Source: Lepidonotus clava
Taxonomy: Eukaryota > Annelida > Polychaeta > Phyllodocida > Polynoidae
DNA: 64,000 nucleotides
Direction of reading: 5' to 3'
Assembly: GCA_936440205.1 (NCBI GenBank)
Contig: OW387135.1
Location: 29,862,792 to 29,926,791, forward strand
The translations under genes and the position numbers were made by a program. The notes under the pieces were generated by a model. That model was not told where the DNA came from and did not search any database. It saw only the letters and a list, made by a program, of their open reading frames with translations. Shown in pieces: positions 48,709 through 58,772 of the stretch. Position 1 is the stretch's first letter. Every line of letters starts with the position of its first letter.

Positions 48709-49640
48709 TTTTTTTAAAAGGTTTTATTGGTAATAATCTTCAAGGTTTCCCTTGGTTTTCAGAGTTATAACAGTAACAGTAAATATATACATACAATCAA
48801 TATAATGGTATAATATTCAAGCATTGCATGGAAGACATGTACACATTGGATCGTCACCATAATAATGGAGACTGGATAATAATAGTCTATTTGACAATTA
48901 ACAGACAATTTGGAAATATGGTCAATTTACATTTTGCAGCAAGTCAAGGTATTTCGAATACAGGTGTTTTACTTTACGGTTAAAAAAGTATCCTGTTTCA
49001 CAGTTCAAAATGTCCCTTTCCAATTTATTCCAGAGTAAAGTACCTCTATAACAGGGATTGTTTTTGAAATATGTTCCAATGTGTGTTGGGACTATAAATG
49101 TTTTCTTCTCAGCTGCACTTAGGGACAGTAATATTAGCCCCATTTTTGCTATACAAAAACAATAAAGCTAATAATTTAACTATATTCGACGTTGCTCCAC
49201 GCTTACAAGTTTCATTTTACTATGTAATAGTTCTACTGGACAATGTTCACCTCTATACACTTTTAAACATAATATACGTGATGCATTGTTTTGCAAAATT
49301 TGCAGCTCCCTTTTTTGGCTCAGTGAGCACAATATTAGTACAAACCCTGCATAATCTAGATGAGGCAAAATTGTCTGTTTGCAAATCATGATTGCAGTTT
49401 TCTCATCTTCATAATTTCTTATTTTCGACAACTGAAATATCTTATTGCCCACAATTTGCTTTGTCCTTTTATAGAACATTTTATAATTCAATACTGGATC
49501 TAAGATTATTCCCATGTAGGGATAACCTTTTACAAATTCTATACAAATATTACCAACTTTGAATGGATTTGGGTTTGTCACTTGAAACAATTGAGTACAC
49601 TGTATATTTCGATTCAGACAAGTCAACCTACAGCTCCATG
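48709..49640 (-). mobile_element. 5'-truncated non-LTR retrotransposon (LINE), reverse transcriptase 3' end
   Basis: The minus strand encodes the C-terminal LINE reverse-transcriptase region. The frame at 49626-49180 has YPYMGIILDPVLNYK, GNKIFQLSKIRNYEDEKTAI and ILPHLDYAGF...LQILQNNASRILCL. After a frameshift, 49143-48922 has the typical tail (NNPCYRGTLLWNKLERDIL). The 3' end has AATAAA (in CCAATAAAACC) and an A8 run at about 48709. The 5' part (endonuclease and most of the RT) is missing, so it is a dead copy. Jockey/CR1-like clades fit; the clade is not resolved. Confidence 0.8.
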
Positions 49641-50059
49641 CACTTGTTCCAGCGGCACCTAGTAAACGCTGCTATCTGCTACTGGTATGACCTATGTACA
49701 TCTCAAACAGTACCCCAGTAAGAGGTATTGCGTGCGTCCTACTCTCAGATGTCACAACATCCAGTGGGTGTCTGAAGGGGTGTCCATCGTAAGAGCCCCA
49801 TGGACGGCGAATGTGTGTGTTTGGTAAACCTATAGACCCTCCTGGGGCAAACTGAAACCTTTTAGCGAGAGTCCATTGATTTTATCTAAATAGTACTGTT
49901 AATAAGTCAGGAGTGGAGAGAGCAAGGCCGATAGTGACAACAGTTTGGCCTCATGTGATTAATGATGGTCGAATAACATTACCCCGTACTGTTGAACACA
50001 TTTCAGTTTACAGACTATGTTTTACTGTTCTGTAAGATGTGGAACAAAACAATATAATA
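49641..50059. other. Spacer between LINE fragment and Ngaro-type element
   Basis: No feature identified. Confidence 0.5.
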
Positions 50060-50245
50060 GATATTAAATTGTGTAGCGATACCTAAGCAATTTATTTATT
50101 TCGGAGTGAGCGTGACGTCATCGCCCTCCGTTTCCATCGCTACGGAGATTGTTGTACCTCGACTATATAAATCGCCCGAACTTGACCGTTGGTCATTCTC
50201 GTTCTAACCACCAGAGATTCACCATCGCTGCAGAATTTTTAACTT
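50060..50245 (+). repeat. Element repeat A1, with TATA-like promoter
   Basis: A 186-base direct repeat of 54649-54834. It contains GTGACGTCATCG (CRE-like) and a TATA box (CTATATAAATCG, about 50162-50170) upstream of the first frame, so it probably drives element transcription. Confidence 0.9.
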
Positions 50246-50335
50246 AATTGTGGACGATTATTTGAATTATTTCATCGATCTTAAGGGGTTTAGGTCGATT
50301 AATCTTCGTAAAATATTTAACGGAGACTTACCAAG

Positions 50336-51355
50336 ATGTCCAAGAAGAAGAACTTTTGCAGAAAGTGTCAAACTAGACACGTCGCCCCGACGGGGAAGAA
50401 ATGCAATCGCCTGAAGACGAGCGATGATTCTGCATCGGGCGGGTCGGATGACCTGTTCGGCGATGTTGGTGGTGGAATTGAGATGGGGAATAGCCCTTTA
50501 GGCAATTTCCCGGCGGCGATCCAATCGCCTCCGAAGGCTGCGAAGACTGAAGTTCTCAACGATAGGATGGGCGTAATGGAGAAAAACATCTCTAAACTCG
50601 TAGGCGCTGTCAACCGGTTAGCGGAGAAGCAAGAGGCGGCCATGGTACCTCCACGAGACGATTCTGATGATGAAAGCGATGGATGGACAGAAGTATCTCC
50701 GAGAAAGTCCAGGCCAAAGACGAAGAAGAGGGGGAAGGTGCAAGCATCGCCCAAGCCGGTCAGCCCCGCCGTCGAGTCGTCAAGCGATGAATCGAGCCGC
50801 TCCAGCGATAGGTCCGCTTCGCCTACAAAAGAAAAAGGTAAAACAAAGAAATACGCCCAGAAATTGTATTGCAAAAGCGGCGATAAGCCTAAGAATGTAG
50901 AGGAGGTGTTGCTGGTTGGTTTAAAAACAATCGAGAGATTAATTTTGGATAAAAAAGATCCACTCCCCGCTGTCAAGCATGTAAAACTATTGACAGAGAA
51001 AGCCTCTAAGCGATTGTACACGTTCGACACGTTTAATCAATATGATATCTCAGTAAGGGAAAGAGCTGGGAGGCTGGGACATGATGAATTTGGCAATTTC
51101 GATCAGGAGGAGATAATGTCATCTTTTTCATTCGACAACACGTTCAAGGCAGGTGTCGGTAGCAAATCTGGAGGGGGTTTCAAAGGTAAACAAAGCCAGG
51201 GAAGTGGTAGATCCTATTCCGAAAAGATTTGTTTTCGCTTCAACTCCGACAGCGGATGCTATGGCAAGTGTAATCTCAACCATGCTTGTATAATTTGCGA
51301 CAAGAAAGGGCACAGCAAAAAAGATTGTGGCCGGGCAGGCAGCGATAAAAAATAG
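50336..51355 (+). CDS. Element frame 1: gag-like protein
   Basis: 339 codons. The N-terminus is basic and Cys-containing. A low-complexity Ser/Lys/Asp region follows, and the C-terminus carries Cys/His clusters (CxxCxxKGHSKKDC), zinc-knuckle-like. Its position before the polymerase frame fits the gag-like protein of Ngaro elements. Confidence 0.75.
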   Translation: MSKKKNFCRKCQTRHVAPTGKKCNRLKTSDDSASGGSDDLFGDVGGGIEMGNSPLGNFPAAIQSPPKAAKTEVLNDRMGVMEKNISKLVGAVNRLAEKQEAAMVPPRDDSDDESDGWTEVSPRKSRPKTKKRGKVQASPKPVSPAVESSSDESSRSSDRSASPTKEKGKTKKYAQKLYCKSGDKPKNVEEVLLVGLKTIERLILDKKDPLPAVKHVKLLTEKASKRLYTFDTFNQYDISVRERAGRLGHDEFGNFDQEEIMSSFSFDNTFKAGVGSKSGGGFKGKQSQGSGRSYSEKICFRFNSDSGCYGKCNLNHACIICDKKGHSKKDCGRAGSDKK

Positions 51356-51550
51356 GATATCGTTCAAAAATCTGAGAAGATTCCAGGCGGTAAACACTTA
51401 TCTGACAGTGACGTCACGGGTACATGGGTTTCTTCTCAGTCGTGTCCGAGCTCGCCAGCTCAAAATGTTAAATTATACAGTAATTCCAGGAGTTCTGGTC
51501 GTAATGGTGGTTTCCTCCGTGTTCTAGAGGTAGAAAATATTAATCCAGTC

Positions 51551-53719
51551 GTGGTTGACGACGATTCGTGTTGTAGTTCAAATATTATCTCCAGTGTTGG
51601 TACGATCGGTACACGCCGGTACTTTGCATCGCCGGGGTCAAGCCCGGGTCAAAGCACCGATACCGCTGACGTCACGGGTTTCCGTGTCGAAAGTACACAA
51701 GCGGTGTCGGTGCAGGAGGAGGAAAATGTCAATCGGCAAGGTAACTTTGTTCAAAATATAGAAATTCTAGCCGATAATTCTTATCTAACGGTCGATAGGG
51801 ATGGAGTTAAGGTCCTTGTCGACAATTACCCCAAGTTTGAAAAAATTCCATCGGGTAGTTCAAGAGATATTAAATATTTTGAAAATAATCTTCTTGTCTC
51901 GGCGCGCTCGCCGAGTGGTCAAACTGTCAATGTATTCGAGAAATGCGCTCGTGGGGAATGCACTTGCGAATATTATATTAATGGCGCATTGGCGCAGCTT
52001 AGGCCTTGTAGATTCGAATATCTTCTTTCATTGGGGTCTGATGAGTGTAAAAACAGATTTAGACCTATGGTTGATGGGATAACGGATGGTTTTAAAATTG
52101 TTGATGATACGGTGCCAAGCGGGGGTCTGAGTTATGATTGCAGAAATTACAATTCTCTTTTTGAAGGTGATAATCGAAAAAAAATGGACAAAATTATTGG
52201 CAAAGAATTGGCTGAGGGTTACCTTAAAATAGTACAGGAAAAGCCAGCTTGCATACATTCTATGGGAGCAGTCCCAAAACCGGATGGTAACATAAGACCA
52301 ATAACTGACTGTAGTATGCCTGAAAAAATCTCAATAAATAATTTCTGTGAAAATATTATTGAGGAATTTAAATATAAAAGTGTAGATAATGTTGTGGCTT
52401 TGTTAAATCCAGGAGACTATATGGCTGTGGTTGATATTAAATCAGCTTACAGGGCAGTACCTATTTACCCAGACCATCAGAAATACTTGGGAGTTAGATG
52501 GGAAATTAATGGTAAAACTGAATTCTTACAGGATTCCCGCTTGGCATTTGGTCTTAGACTAGGACCCATGTATTTTAATGAAATTTCTGAATTTATATAT
52601 CATATTTTGTCAGATATTTATGGTATTCAAACAGTAAATTATTTGGATGACTTTATAGTCATTGGGTCAAGTCTAGAAGAGGCAACCTGGGCTCAACAGG
52701 TAGTTATAAGGGTCTTAAGATACATAGGCTTCCATATAAGCTGGGGGAAAGTGACCCCACCATCACAGGTATGTACCTACCTGGGCCTGGAAATTGATTC
52801 AATTAAAATGGAAATTCGCCTTCCAAAGGAAAAGTTAGAAAAACTAAAAATTTTAGTGGTAAAATACAGTAAAAAAGCTACTATTGGTAGGAAGGAGTTG
52901 GAGAGCCTAGGAGGCCTTCTGTCTCACTGTGCTCATGTAGTGGATGGTGGCAGAGTGTATTGTCGTAGGGTTTATAACCTTTATAAAGTCCTTTTAAATA
53001 ATAATTTAAAGGCTATTAAAATTGGCCAAGCCTGTAGGGACGACTTAAATTGGTGGGAAAAATTTTTGGAAAATTTTAATGGTAAAAAGCAGATAGAATA
53101 CAAAGAATTTCCATACCCTATGGTATCAGACTCATCTATGAGAGGCTTTGCAGTGTATATGGGTAATGACTGGAGGGCAGGTAGCTGGGACAATAGCATT
53201 GTTCTCCCACTTTCAAGTTGTAATCATATTTTGCAAGCACCTACAGATATTATATATGATAGCAAAAATATTAATGAATTAGAATTATTCCCTATAGTAC
53301 GTGGCCTGCAGGAATGGCTGAGCCAACTTGCAGGTCACAGTGTAAATATTTATACAGACAACACACAGGTTTTCCATATGATTAGGAAGGGAATAAGTAC
53401 TAATCCGACATGCATGAGTTGGCTAAGGGAAATTTTTTGGATTTGCAAAATATATAAAATAAGACTGGTTCCTCATTACATTAACACAAAGAATAACCTG
53501 GTGGCTGACACTTTGTCTCGCCTATTATATTTTAAAAGTGAGGACGCAGTTAAAAGGTGCATTTGGGGTGCAAATTTGTGTTGCGCTAACGCTATTTTTG
53601 ACTTTTGCAGAGAAAAGGTGCCTGGAGAGGCGAGTGTTAGCGTTGAAAAAATCCGCCGTAGGGAAAACAACACAAAAGTTAAGGAGGATGCAGTGGAAAT
53701 GTTATTTGAAGGTATGTAA
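51551..53719 (+). CDS. Element frame 2: reverse transcriptase / RNase H
   Basis: 722 codons. The RT palm lies around residues 235-440 (GAVPKPDGNIRPITDCS, VVDIKSAYRAVPI, LAFGLRLGP, VNYLDDFIVIG). The RNase H domain lies around 520-670 (VSDSSMRGFAVY, NELELFPIVRGL, YTDNTQ, NNLVADTLSR). The domain order and RT type match DIRS/Ngaro elements. Confidence 0.9.
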   Translation: MVDDDSCCSSNIISSVGTIGTRRYFASPGSSPGQSTDTADVTGFRVESTQAVSVQEEENVNRQGNFVQNIEILADNSYLTVDRDGVKVLVDNYPKFEKIPSGSSRDIKYFENNLLVSARSPSGQTVNVFEKCARGECTCEYYINGALAQLRPCRFEYLLSLGSDECKNRFRPMVDGITDGFKIVDDTVPSGGLSYDCRNYNSLFEGDNRKKMDKIIGKELAEGYLKIVQEKPACIHSMGAVPKPDGNIRPITDCSMPEKISINNFCENIIEEFKYKSVDNVVALLNPGDYMAVVDIKSAYRAVPIYPDHQKYLGVRWEINGKTEFLQDSRLAFGLRLGPMYFNEISEFIYHILSDIYGIQTVNYLDDFIVIGSSLEEATWAQQVVIRVLRYIGFHISWGKVTPPSQVCTYLGLEIDSIKMEIRLPKEKLEKLKILVVKYSKKATIGRKELESLGGLLSHCAHVVDGGRVYCRRVYNLYKVLLNNNLKAIKIGQACRDDLNWWEKFLENFNGKKQIEYKEFPYPMVSDSSMRGFAVYMGNDWRAGSWDNSIVLPLSSCNHILQAPTDIIYDSKNINELELFPIVRGLQEWLSQLAGHSVNIYTDNTQVFHMIRKGISTNPTCMSWLREIFWICKIYKIRLVPHYINTKNNLVADTLSRLLYFKSEDAVKRCIWGANLCCANAIFDFCREKVPGEASVSVEKIRRRENNTKVKEDAVEMLFEGM

Positions 53720-54533
53720 AAAATTTCAATGGCAGCCCTTTAAATGTAACTCTAAACAAGGCTGTTTATATATTTCTTATCTGTCTAAATTTATGAAGGC
53801 ATCCTCCGTTATCAATTATTACCAGGCGGTAATTTACTATCACAATGTAAGGGCCAAACCAGTAGCAGGCTGGTCCGATGTAAATATAAAAATGGTTGTA
53901 AAGGGAATTAAAAATTCCAATTTTTATGAGGTGGATAGTAAAGAACCACTGGAAGAGAAGCATCTAGAAATGTTGTATAGGAAGGTAGATTGGTCCGACC
54001 AGTTAGGGATTTTAATATACATTGTAATTGTATTTTTGTTTAGGACACTACTTAGAGTAGGACACACTGTGAGGTCGGAACACATGCTTCTGAGAAAAAA
54101 TGTTGTTTTTCATAAATGGGGTTGTATTGTAAAGGTTACATCCTCAAAAACAAAAAAGCCAGGCCAGGTACATGAGATACCTATTAATAGATTAGAAAAT
54201 AAAAGAGTCTGCGCTGTATATTTATTGGAGAAATTATTTAAAATTCATCCAAAGTCCAGGGATGATCCATTGTTCTCCACAGATAAAATTGGTTATTTAT
54301 CCTACACAATGGTTAATAAACAATTTAAACAAATGTTATCAAATTCAAAAATTAAGGGTAATTTTTCAACCCATTCTCTAAGGAGGGGGGGCACCACAGA
54401 CTTGTATAATAAGGGTGCTTCCTTAACCTATATTAAGGAGAGAGGCCAATGGTCATCTGATTGTATTTACAAATATATTAGGCCTTCAATCTCCGATAAA
54501 ATTAATTATGATAAATTTTTATCACTACGTTAG
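53538..54533 (+). CDS. Element frame 3: tyrosine recombinase
   Basis: 331 codons, overlapping the end of frame 2, which is usual in this family. The catalytic region has LLRVGHTVRSEHMLLRK, then HSLRRGGTTDLYNKGASLTY and RGQWSSDCIYKYI, that is the R...H-x-x-R...W...Y set of tyrosine recombinases. It would integrate a circular DNA intermediate. Confidence 0.88.
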   Translation: MRTQLKGAFGVQICVALTLFLTFAEKRCLERRVLALKKSAVGKTTQKLRRMQWKCYLKVCKKFQWQPFKCNSKQGCLYISYLSKFMKASSVINYYQAVIYYHNVRAKPVAGWSDVNIKMVVKGIKNSNFYEVDSKEPLEEKHLEMLYRKVDWSDQLGILIYIVIVFLFRTLLRVGHTVRSEHMLLRKNVVFHKWGCIVKVTSSKTKKPGQVHEIPINRLENKRVCAVYLLEKLFKIHPKSRDDPLFSTDKIGYLSYTMVNKQFKQMLSNSKIKGNFSTHSLRRGGTTDLYNKGASLTYIKERGQWSSDCIYKYIRPSISDKINYDKFLSLR

Positions 54534-54553
54534 GTAATTGATTTGGAGGAATT

Positions 54554-54949
54554 GGATTAAAATAAATGTTATTTATTATATGTCCAAATCAATTTACCTT
54601 GTTTGTTGTCCTGTATTTATTCTAAGTTGTTCTAGCGGCGACGTAAATGATATTAAATTGTGTAGCGATACCTAAGCAATTTATTTATTTCGGAGTGAGC
54701 GTGACGTCATCGCCCTCCGTTTCCATCGCTACGGAGATTGTTGTACCTCGACTATATAAATCGCCCGAGCTTGACCGTTGGTCATTCTCGTTCTAACCAC
54801 CAGAGATTCACCATCGCTGCAGAATTTTTAACTTTAGAATTATTGTTACAGGAAGGATTAAAATAAATGTTATTTATTATATGTCCAAATCAATTTACCT
54901 TGTTTGTTGTCCTGTATTTATTCTAAGTTGTTCTAGCGGCGACGTAAAT
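54554..54949 (+). repeat. Element repeats B1-A2-B2
   Basis: B1 (54554-54648) and B2 (54855-54949) are 95-base direct repeats beginning GGATTAAAATAAATG. A2 (54649-54834) copies A1. A 20-base spacer separates A2 and B2. AATAAA in B1 may serve as a poly(A) signal. Confidence 0.92.
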
Positions 54950-55828
54950 ATATAACAAAAGGATCGTTTAATTGATCTCTAGTTCCTGGAGAATTCTCTT
55001 GAAACTTTGAACTATTCCGCACGATGTTCCTGGAAAATCTAAACCATTAGAGCATCACCAAATCTAAAAGTTGTCTATGATATCAACATTTTCGAGGTTA
55101 AAAACGAAAGGATCACATGTGAAGCAAAAATTGTTGGAGCCACTTGTAATCTTAACAAATTATTTTCATGTTTTTATTTTACCGCCAGTTTATTCTCACT
55201 CGTCTAGACTGGTGAAATTGCTTGCTTTTAATATAGATGTCTCTTTTTTGTCGCCATGAATCCAACCTGGTTTCAGTGACGCTTCGGCAAGGAATTGAAT
55301 TCTCCTTAAGTGGGAAATATCCTACTGTACATCCCTTAGATCATTGAGCCCTAACCACATTGGGTAACAATTGAGATTGGTCTAAATACAACATACAACA
55401 TACTTACAAAACTGTCTTTGTAACAACCGGCATCCAAGCCTATCAAAAAGAGTTCTGTATTCCCAGATTCCAGGGTGATGAAGTTATATTAAGTTGAACT
55501 AACAGGCTTGAGTTCTGATTACTTGGCATGGATTCTTCCAACAGTATTTACCCACGGTTTTATCACAAAATGGGTTTTTCCATATTAAAACAGTATATTC
55601 AAAATGTTGACATAATGCAGAGTAGCCGACTCTAATTGCCCACCCACTTCTGCCGGATCACATTATACAGGCCCATGCTTTTTTCTTGGGAGATTTATCA
55701 AAGACAGCTTTGGTCTCCATCAAGATGCGCACTTCTCTATATTCGGTCACTCGCTGGTGGAGGTTTTTAACATTCAAGGCTTTACACCAAGGCTAGAACG
55801 TTAGACAGACCATCTGTTTAATTGACAG
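54950..55828. other. Flank of the retrotransposon
   Basis: AT-rich DNA with no supported feature. Confidence 0.5.
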
Positions 55829-55950
55829 CCTACACGCCTGATGAGCCTATGTGGATCCCCCGGGAGGGACGGGAGGTGTGCTTCTCATTCATTTGTGAGA
55901 CACTGAGAGTGAAGATCTACTGCAAAGATGAGCCCCAGAAGCCCATTTTA
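55829..55950 (+). CDS. Possible exon, unknown protein
   Basis: Follows a plausible acceptor (CTGTTTAATTGACAG). The frame after two bases reads YTPDEPMWIPREGREVCFSF, then ICETLRVKIYCKDEPQKP, with clearly coding-like composition and GC content above its flanks. The 3' border is unclear because only weak GT donors follow. No domain recognised. Confidence 0.35.
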
Positions 55951-57021
55951 AAATGTGTTATTCATAAATGTGTTATTTTCACAGAGAATATACCTAGAAG
56001 CATTTCGACTAGATATAGATGCTTATGTGATCCAATTCAACGAGGCTTAGAATTTTAATAAACTATAAAAAAAAAGTAAGCTCCACTTAGAGTTTGGTTT
56101 GGACTTTACACATATTGCTAGACAATCTTCATAATCATTTTTCGTTTGTTTATTCCAAAGACTTTCAGGACATTGTCCTGTTCTTCCAAGGGTGCCGATC
56201 AAGAAATATTGCTTGGCACACAATATGTTACAGAATGAGTGAGATATTTGAAATGACGTCAATTACTAGAAATACCTGACTAATGTTCAGTCAATTTATT
56301 TTTATGAGTTCTTAAGTAGCAATAATGTCGGGGTAAGCACCACCTTACGGCAATCATGAACCGCTCAATCTTCTACCGAAATAAACAGGACTGAATAACT
56401 AAACCAAAACAAGGACCAACACTTTCTCCGGACATTGCACTCTGAACGCCTTAAACAAAGACATCGGTCACGTTTGTTTCCTTGGAAACTCAGGAAATTC
56501 AGCAGACCTGTGGGAAAACAGTCGAATCCGCAGTCGGTCCTTGCAAACAGAAAAACGTGGGTAGTGGCTGAGCAGTTGGGTGCTGCTCCTTGTAACTCCT
56601 CCCAGGAGCTGCTCCTACTCTACAGCTACTGCGACACCTGAGACTGATAACACAGATAAGGTCGACACCAGATAAAGCTGTGCTAAGGTCGGAGCAGTGG
56701 GCTTTATGTGTTATCACGAACCACCTAGTTAAATGAGACGTCACAAGAAGGAAAAGTGATTTAAGAGCCTTCAAAATGAATGCGGCGAAGGGAATCATAG
56801 GAAGGGTCCGGAAGAAGTGATTCTAACCAATAGAGCACCAATAGAGACGTACAAGTTGAATTGGTGGAAGGAGAGTAAATGCCAGGAAATGTTGTCTCAA
56901 AGCTTAAATTATTGTACACATTATTTTCATTCCTGTTTCTGGAAAAACAGAGCGTTGTTTTTCACAATTCTTGGTGGACAGAATGGCTTTTTTTTTGTCT
57001 AAATATAAACAAAACACGTGC

Positions 57022-57271
57022 TTAGTTTCGGCAGTTCATAGAATATTTAACGTAAGAAAAGATTGAATCTGAGCTGGAATCCATGTCTTTAGCCGCCTTT
57101 GCTGACCCGGGTGTGTTACGGGGGATCAATAAAGGTACCCCGGCCTGGGACGCTGAGGTCAATATTCCATCTTCTCTTTGACGTGGGGAAGGTATTTCTA
57201 GGGATTTACTGTTGGACCTTTTCGTCCTGGGGGATCTTGTAATCGTATGCTCTGGTTCAATATCTGACAAT
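57022..57271 (-). CDS. Possible terminal exon, Ser/Pro/Arg-rich tail
   Basis: A good acceptor (CATAATTTCTTTAG) is followed by 82 codons and a stop: LSDIEPEHTITRSPRTKRSN, SLEIPSPRQREDG, then GSAKAAKDMDSSSDSIFSY. The composition is typical of a disordered, phosphorylatable C-terminus. Needs a phase-2 upstream exon, which I could not find. Confidence 0.35.
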
Positions 57272-58193
57272 CTAAAGAAATTATGTATTATGAATTGTTT
57301 TGCAGAAAAAAACCCATCATGAAACATTGTATTAACAATTTTTTTTTGTCACAACTGCTTCATATTGAATGGAAATCCAGAACAAGGTATCTTTGTATGA
57401 ATCAGTAGAAACAATTTGAAAAAAAAAACCACAAGTGAGAAAATTGCTTGATTTGTGAAAGTTATTTTGAAACGATTTATTTAACAGGGTATAGACGTTA
57501 AAACATTTGCGTCCATCTTCTATTTTACATATCATGAATGATTGTATACCCTTGATACAAATTAATAATGACTTTATAAACTCAGGAGAGGGCGTCAGTC
57601 AAAATGGTCCTTTGCTGAATTCTATATTTAATTCCTGAAGGAAGAAGGGTGGGGACACATTGAATGCTGAGTGGGGTCTGAGAAGTAAAAGGCCCTTTAT
57701 TAAGGATCTGCAGGTGCGGTCACGTCCGGAATAATTACAATAAAACCCACAGTGACGTCATTAGGCAGAGTACAATAACCATCCGATATTTTCCCCTTTG
57801 ACACTCAACTCAAGTAGAATCATAGACATAATGCGATAATGGGTTGTCTTTTTTAATGTTAATGAAAACCAACTTCAGGTTCGACCCTGGTCTTCAAGAA
57901 TATAGTTCACTTATTCAATATGTCAGATGAACATGAAAGGTATTTTACAATTTATCAGAATATTGTAGTCTATTAGATAATGTCAGTAGACCACAAACAT
58001 GCGTCAAAATAACAATATCTACTAGATTAACAGCTGATTAATGAAACACGTATTCATTTGCCAAATATAAATCATATAAGTCATGAATATGATCATATAG
58101 CCCCGCATCACATAGTAAGAAGTCATTCTTAAGTGGTCGTCTGAGAAAGTAATAAATTTATATTATAAATTTATTACTTGCTCTTATTTCTAG
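57272..58193. other. Non-coding DNA
   Basis: AT-rich, no feature identified. Confidence 0.5.
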
Positions 58194-58492
58194 GACTGAG
58201 CTTACGGACATCTTCGGATTTGCTGTGAACAAGAGTATATATTATTACGTCTACGTAGTTCTATACTAATACGATTTGTAATGCAGCTAAAGACCTAAGA
58301 GAAGAGCGGATGCCAGAAACTAGAGTGAGTGCCATCCGGGAGGTTTCAAACTACATTCGGTGTAAAAACCAGTATCCGGATGACACCCTCAAGAGACATG
58401 GGGATTTCTCATCTCACAAACAAGTGCTATGTGAACGTGTGAACCGGGCATTAACCTCCATACAGCTCTTGATGCTCTATGAACTATCCGGG
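58194..58492 (+). CDS. Possible exon pair, unknown protein
   Basis: Exon 58194-58234 (acceptor TTGCTCTTATTTCTAG, donor GTATAT) encodes TELTDIFGFAVNK. Exon 58287-58492 (acceptor GTAATGCAG, donor GTGAGC) continues in matching phase: KDLREERMPETRVSAIREVS, NYIRCKNQYPDDTLKRHG, then VLCERVNRALTSIQLLMLYE. Phase agreement across a 52-base gap supports real exons, but such an intron is very short. The second exon ends in phase 0, as required by the plus-strand exon at 63590. Beyond 58492, other frames stay open (to 58772), which could mean a decayed gene. Confidence 0.35.
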
Positions 58493-58772
58493 GTGAGCTG
58501 ATTAAGGCTGAAAAACGGATTAGAAGGCCAACCGTCACACTGTGGACTGGAGGACATCTTCAATGAGCCGGACGTACAGATTTAGGGCCGGGATCAAACA
58601 GGGCAGTACGGCCCAATAGTGAGGTTTCCCGGCAACGGCTCCGTCTCACACTCAGAGCTGCTCAGTCCGCTCCCCGGGAGGCCTTTGATCAGCAGCTGCT
58701 CTCACTACTACAGACATGGCTGACTCATATAGAGCCAAGACGGAATGGTTCTAATGAGCGTACTACGTGTTA

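Larger units (their letters stand above)
50060..54949 (+). mobile_element. Ngaro/PAT-type tyrosine-recombinase retrotransposon, looks whole
   Basis: The 4890-base element has split direct repeats: A1 (50060-50245) ... B1 (54554-54648), A2 (54649-54834), B2 (54855-54949). Between them lie three long frames: gag-like, reverse transcriptase/RNase H and tyrosine recombinase. This A1-ORFs-B1-A2-B2 order separates Ngaro/PAT elements from DIRS1-like elements (inverted ends) and from LTR elements (integrase). Consistent with recombinase insertion, no target duplication is evident. The A and B copies are almost identical, so insertion is probably recent. I see no break in the long frames. Confidence 0.93.

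Noticed and set aside
50060-54949. LTR retrotransposon or DIRS1-like element
   Set aside because: There is no integrase or LTR pair, and terminal repeats are split and direct rather than inverted. A tyrosine recombinase is present, so the Ngaro/PAT type fits better.
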